DNA of 64,000 bases from JAEVLT01 sp964484065 (GTDB lineage: Bacteria; Bacillota; Bacilli; Bacillales; Cytobacillaceae). This document shows, piece after piece, positions 62,347 through 64,000 of the stretch. The notes under the pieces are model-generated. The model did no database searches. It was not told where the DNA came from and worked only from the letters and a program-made list of their open reading frames with translations. The position numbers and the translations under genes were made by a program. The stretch lies in NCBI GenBank assembly GCA_964484065.1, contig CAZAEW010000006.1, forward strand, positions 33,606-97,605. Reading direction: 5' to 3'. Each line of letters opens with the position of its first letter. The stretch's first letter is position 1.

Positions 62347-63660
62347 ATGAGTTACCAAGAGATTTATAGAGAAAAGTGTTTTACTGCAGAAGAAGCTGTT
62401 CAATTCATTGAGCCAGGGGAAGCGATTATCGCACCGATAATTCCGGGAGAACCGCCTGCTTTACTGGCTGCTATACCGTCTAACAAGAAACTTCATGGAA
62501 ACAGCCTCTACCGTATGCTTCCGAGCAGTCCTGTATTAAATGTAGCACCGGAAACAATCAAGCAAGTTTCGATCTTTTTGGGCGCTTTTGACCGAAAAGG
62601 ATTCAGTGAAGGAAAAGTTGATTTACTGCCGAACCATTTTTCCGATATACCGGCTTTATTGCTGCAAGCGACAGAAGCCACTAACCAGGTGCTAGTGGCA
62701 GCAGTATCCCCAATGGATGAGGAAGGGTATTTTTCGCTTGGAACAAGTGTCAGCTATTTTGGACCCTTACTGAATAGCGCGAAATCTATTATTCTGGAAG
62801 TCAATGAAAAGATGCCGCGGACTTTTGGCGAACAAAACCGGATTCATATCAGCCAGGTCACTGCCTTAACGGAAAATCATGTGGATCTGCCTACGGTTCC
62901 GAATCCGGTGCTTAGTGATAAAGATATCAAGATCGGCCAAACGATTGCTGAATTAATCCGCAATGGGGATACAGTGCAAATTGGGTTTGGCTCAATGCCG
63001 AATGCTGTTATTGAGTATTTGAGCGGACACCGCGACCTTGGGATCCACACAGAAATGCTTCCGGACAAGATAGTTGATTTGTATGAAAATGGCGTGATTA
63101 CAAATGCCCATAAAAAGCTTTTTACAGGAAAATCAACGGCAACATTTGCACTCGGAACGAGAAGATTGTACGATTTTATGGATAATAATCCGGATATTCT
63201 TATGCTGCCTTGCAACATTACGAATGATCTGCGCAATCTCGCCCAGATGGATAACCTAGTCTCTGTTAATGCAACCGTTGAGGTGGATTTCTTTGGCCAG
63301 TGTAATTCAGAGATGATCGGCGGTAAATATTATTCGTCTACCGGCGGACAGGCGGATTTTGCTAAGGGTGTTCGTATGGCCAAGGGCGGCAGAGGGATTA
63401 TTTGCCTGTATTCGACAGCCAAAAATGATACGATTTCCAAAATTGTTCCGGCTCTTGCTCCAGGTAGCGTTGTGACGACTTCCAAAAATGATGTGGATAT
63501 TGTAGTAACAGAATATGGAAAAGCAGAGTTGAGAGGGAAGACGGTTCAAGGCCGTACAGAAGCTTTGATTAAGATTGCCCACCCGAATTTTAGGGAGCAG
63601 CTCACTTTTGAAGCTATTCAACGCGGCTATCTTCCGAAAAAGAACTTTTATACAGTATAA
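62347..63660 (+). CDS. Acetyl-CoA hydrolase/4-hydroxybutyrate CoA-transferase family protein
   Basis: CoA-transferase of the Cat1/4-hydroxybutyrate type, 437 residues, likely moving CoA between acetyl-CoA and a short-chain acid such as butyrate. Visible patterns are QIGFGSMPNAVIEYLSGHRDLGIHTEML (split over about 211-238), ALGTRRLYDFMDNNP, the catalytic-Glu segment SVNATVEVDFFGQCNSE (about 306-322) and SSTGGQADFAKGVRMAKGG. It would activate the substrate for the oxidation enzymes upstream. ATG 62347 is spaced 7 bases from GGGGGAGGA; ATG 62329 precedes that site. The 141 bases before it hold no supported gene. Confidence 0.9.
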   Translation: MSYQEIYREKCFTAEEAVQFIEPGEAIIAPIIPGEPPALLAAIPSNKKLHGNSLYRMLPSSPVLNVAPETIKQVSIFLGAFDRKGFSEGKVDLLPNHFSDIPALLLQATEATNQVLVAAVSPMDEEGYFSLGTSVSYFGPLLNSAKSIILEVNEKMPRTFGEQNRIHISQVTALTENHVDLPTVPNPVLSDKDIKIGQTIAELIRNGDTVQIGFGSMPNAVIEYLSGHRDLGIHTEMLPDKIVDLYENGVITNAHKKLFTGKSTATFALGTRRLYDFMDNNPDILMLPCNITNDLRNLAQMDNLVSVNATVEVDFFGQCNSEMIGGKYYSSTGGQADFAKGVRMAKGGRGIICLYSTAKNDTISKIVPALAPGSVVTTSKNDVDIVVTEYGKAELRGKTVQGRTEALIKIAHPNFREQLTFEAIQRGYLPKKNFYTV

Positions 63661-63668
63661 CGATAAGG

Positions 63669-63718
63669 CAAAAGCCAGTCCTGACGCTTGGTAGAGAGCG
63701 TGGGACTGGCTTTTTTAG
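63669..63718 (+). terminator. Terminator at the end of the acyl-CoA operon
   Basis: AAAAGCCAGTCC / GGACTGGCTTTT stem with an internal CGCT/AGCG arm, then a T-run. Confidence 0.9.
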
Positions 63719-63719
63719 T

Positions 63720-64000
63720 GGGATGAACGGGTGATCTGAGCGATAGAGAGAGAGGAAACGTCGTTCGTGAGTGAGATGAACGGTGATATGAGCGATAGAG
63801 AAGAGGAAAACGTCGTTCATGAGTGGGATGAACGACGATACGAGCGATAGAGAAGAGGAAAACGTCGTTCATGAGTGGGATGAACGACGATACGAGCGAT
63901 AGAGAAGAGGAAAACGTCGTTCATGAGTGGGATGAACGACGATACGAGCGATAGAGAAGAGGAAAACGTCGTTCATGAGTGGGATGAACGACGATACGAG
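63720..64000. repeat. 52-bp structured tandem repeat array, continuing past the window end
   Basis: Units start at 63720, 63773, 63825, 63877, 63929 and 63981. The first two are diverged (the first is 53 bases) and the following three are identical over 52 bases. Each carries an inverted repeat ATGAACGACG...CGTCGTTCAT enclosing an AG-rich GCGATAGAGAAGAGGAAAA loop. There are no variable spacers. The frames that cross the array on the minus strand are by-products of the period. Confidence 0.92.

Noticed and set aside
63720..64000. CRISPR array or repetitive protein gene on the minus strand
   Set aside because: Units are identical end to end without spacers. The minus-strand frames lack ribosome sites, and their repetitive peptides simply follow the DNA period.

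Overview
The window reads as a chromosomal segment of a low-GC, spore-forming Bacillaceae bacterium (Bacillus sensu lato). The support is the gene content and style: a divergent citA/citR-type pair, T-box, ZTP and c-di-GMP-I leaders, TTG and GTG starts behind strong GGAGG sites, Rho-independent terminators after most units, a B. subtilis-like assimilatory nas locus, and a sigma-54 activator/promoter pair of the kind that drives acyl-CoA catabolism in Bacillus. The assembly is draft: there are N gaps at 2262-2361, 4988-4997 and 40971-41070, and two of them lie in repeats.

Layout. 1-1902: citrate synthase (partial, minus) and its divergent LysR regulator. 2095-8206: a thiazole/oxazole-modified microcin (TOMM) cluster of the heterocycloanthracin/sonorensin type. 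It has a Cys/Gly-rich precursor, a ThiF-like maturation protein, a cyclodehydratase/YcaO gene broken by a frameshift plus a gap, and a two-domain SagB dehydrogenase. No exporter or immunity gene is visible. 8323-18189: methionine aminopeptidase, DUF4395 membrane protein, a c-di-GMP-I riboswitch with terminator ahead of a secreted S53 (kumamolisin-like) protease, an RNase J paralogue, a PHP phosphatase, a DUF438/PAS protein, a DinB protein and a PrsW-like protease. 18337-24237: SNF2 helicase, then a ZTP riboswitch ahead of a serA-like dehydrogenase and a divergent PRPP synthetase.

24352-32411: small proteins, UppP, a slipin, a polar amino acid ABC transporter (binding protein, permease, ATPase) and an APC permease. 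32605-39102: nitrate assimilation (transporter, NasC-type reductase, siroheme nitrite reductase large and small subunits), with no NasB-type electron-transfer subunit seen. 39284-49076: mixed metabolic genes, a decayed sulfite oxidase pseudogene, a second SagB-like dehydrogenase, FAH-family hydrolase, 5'-nucleotidase and aldo/keto reductase.

49257-53061 (minus): a leucine T-box-controlled 2-isopropylmalate synthase and an acetolactate synthase-like enzyme. 53248-63660: a sigma-54 activator, then a canonical -24/-12 promoter ahead of a short-chain acyl-CoA (probably butyrate) oxidation operon: acyl-CoA dehydrogenase, EtfB, EtfA, ETF:menaquinone oxidoreductase-like FeS protein, 3-hydroxybutyryl-CoA dehydrogenase, enoyl-CoA hydratase and CoA-transferase. 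The window ends inside a 52-bp tandem repeat array. A second, unrelated array near 40.9-41.1 kb also has a 52-bp period.

The most interesting items are the TOMM cluster with its unusual two-zone core peptide, the c-di-GMP riboswitch on an S53 protease, the ZTP leader on serA, the sigma-54 promoter with two upstream palindromes, and the two structured 52-bp arrays. Starts given here often differ from the longest possible reading frame because ribosome-binding sites were used to choose them. Function calls rest on recognised motifs and remembered family sequences; no search was run.
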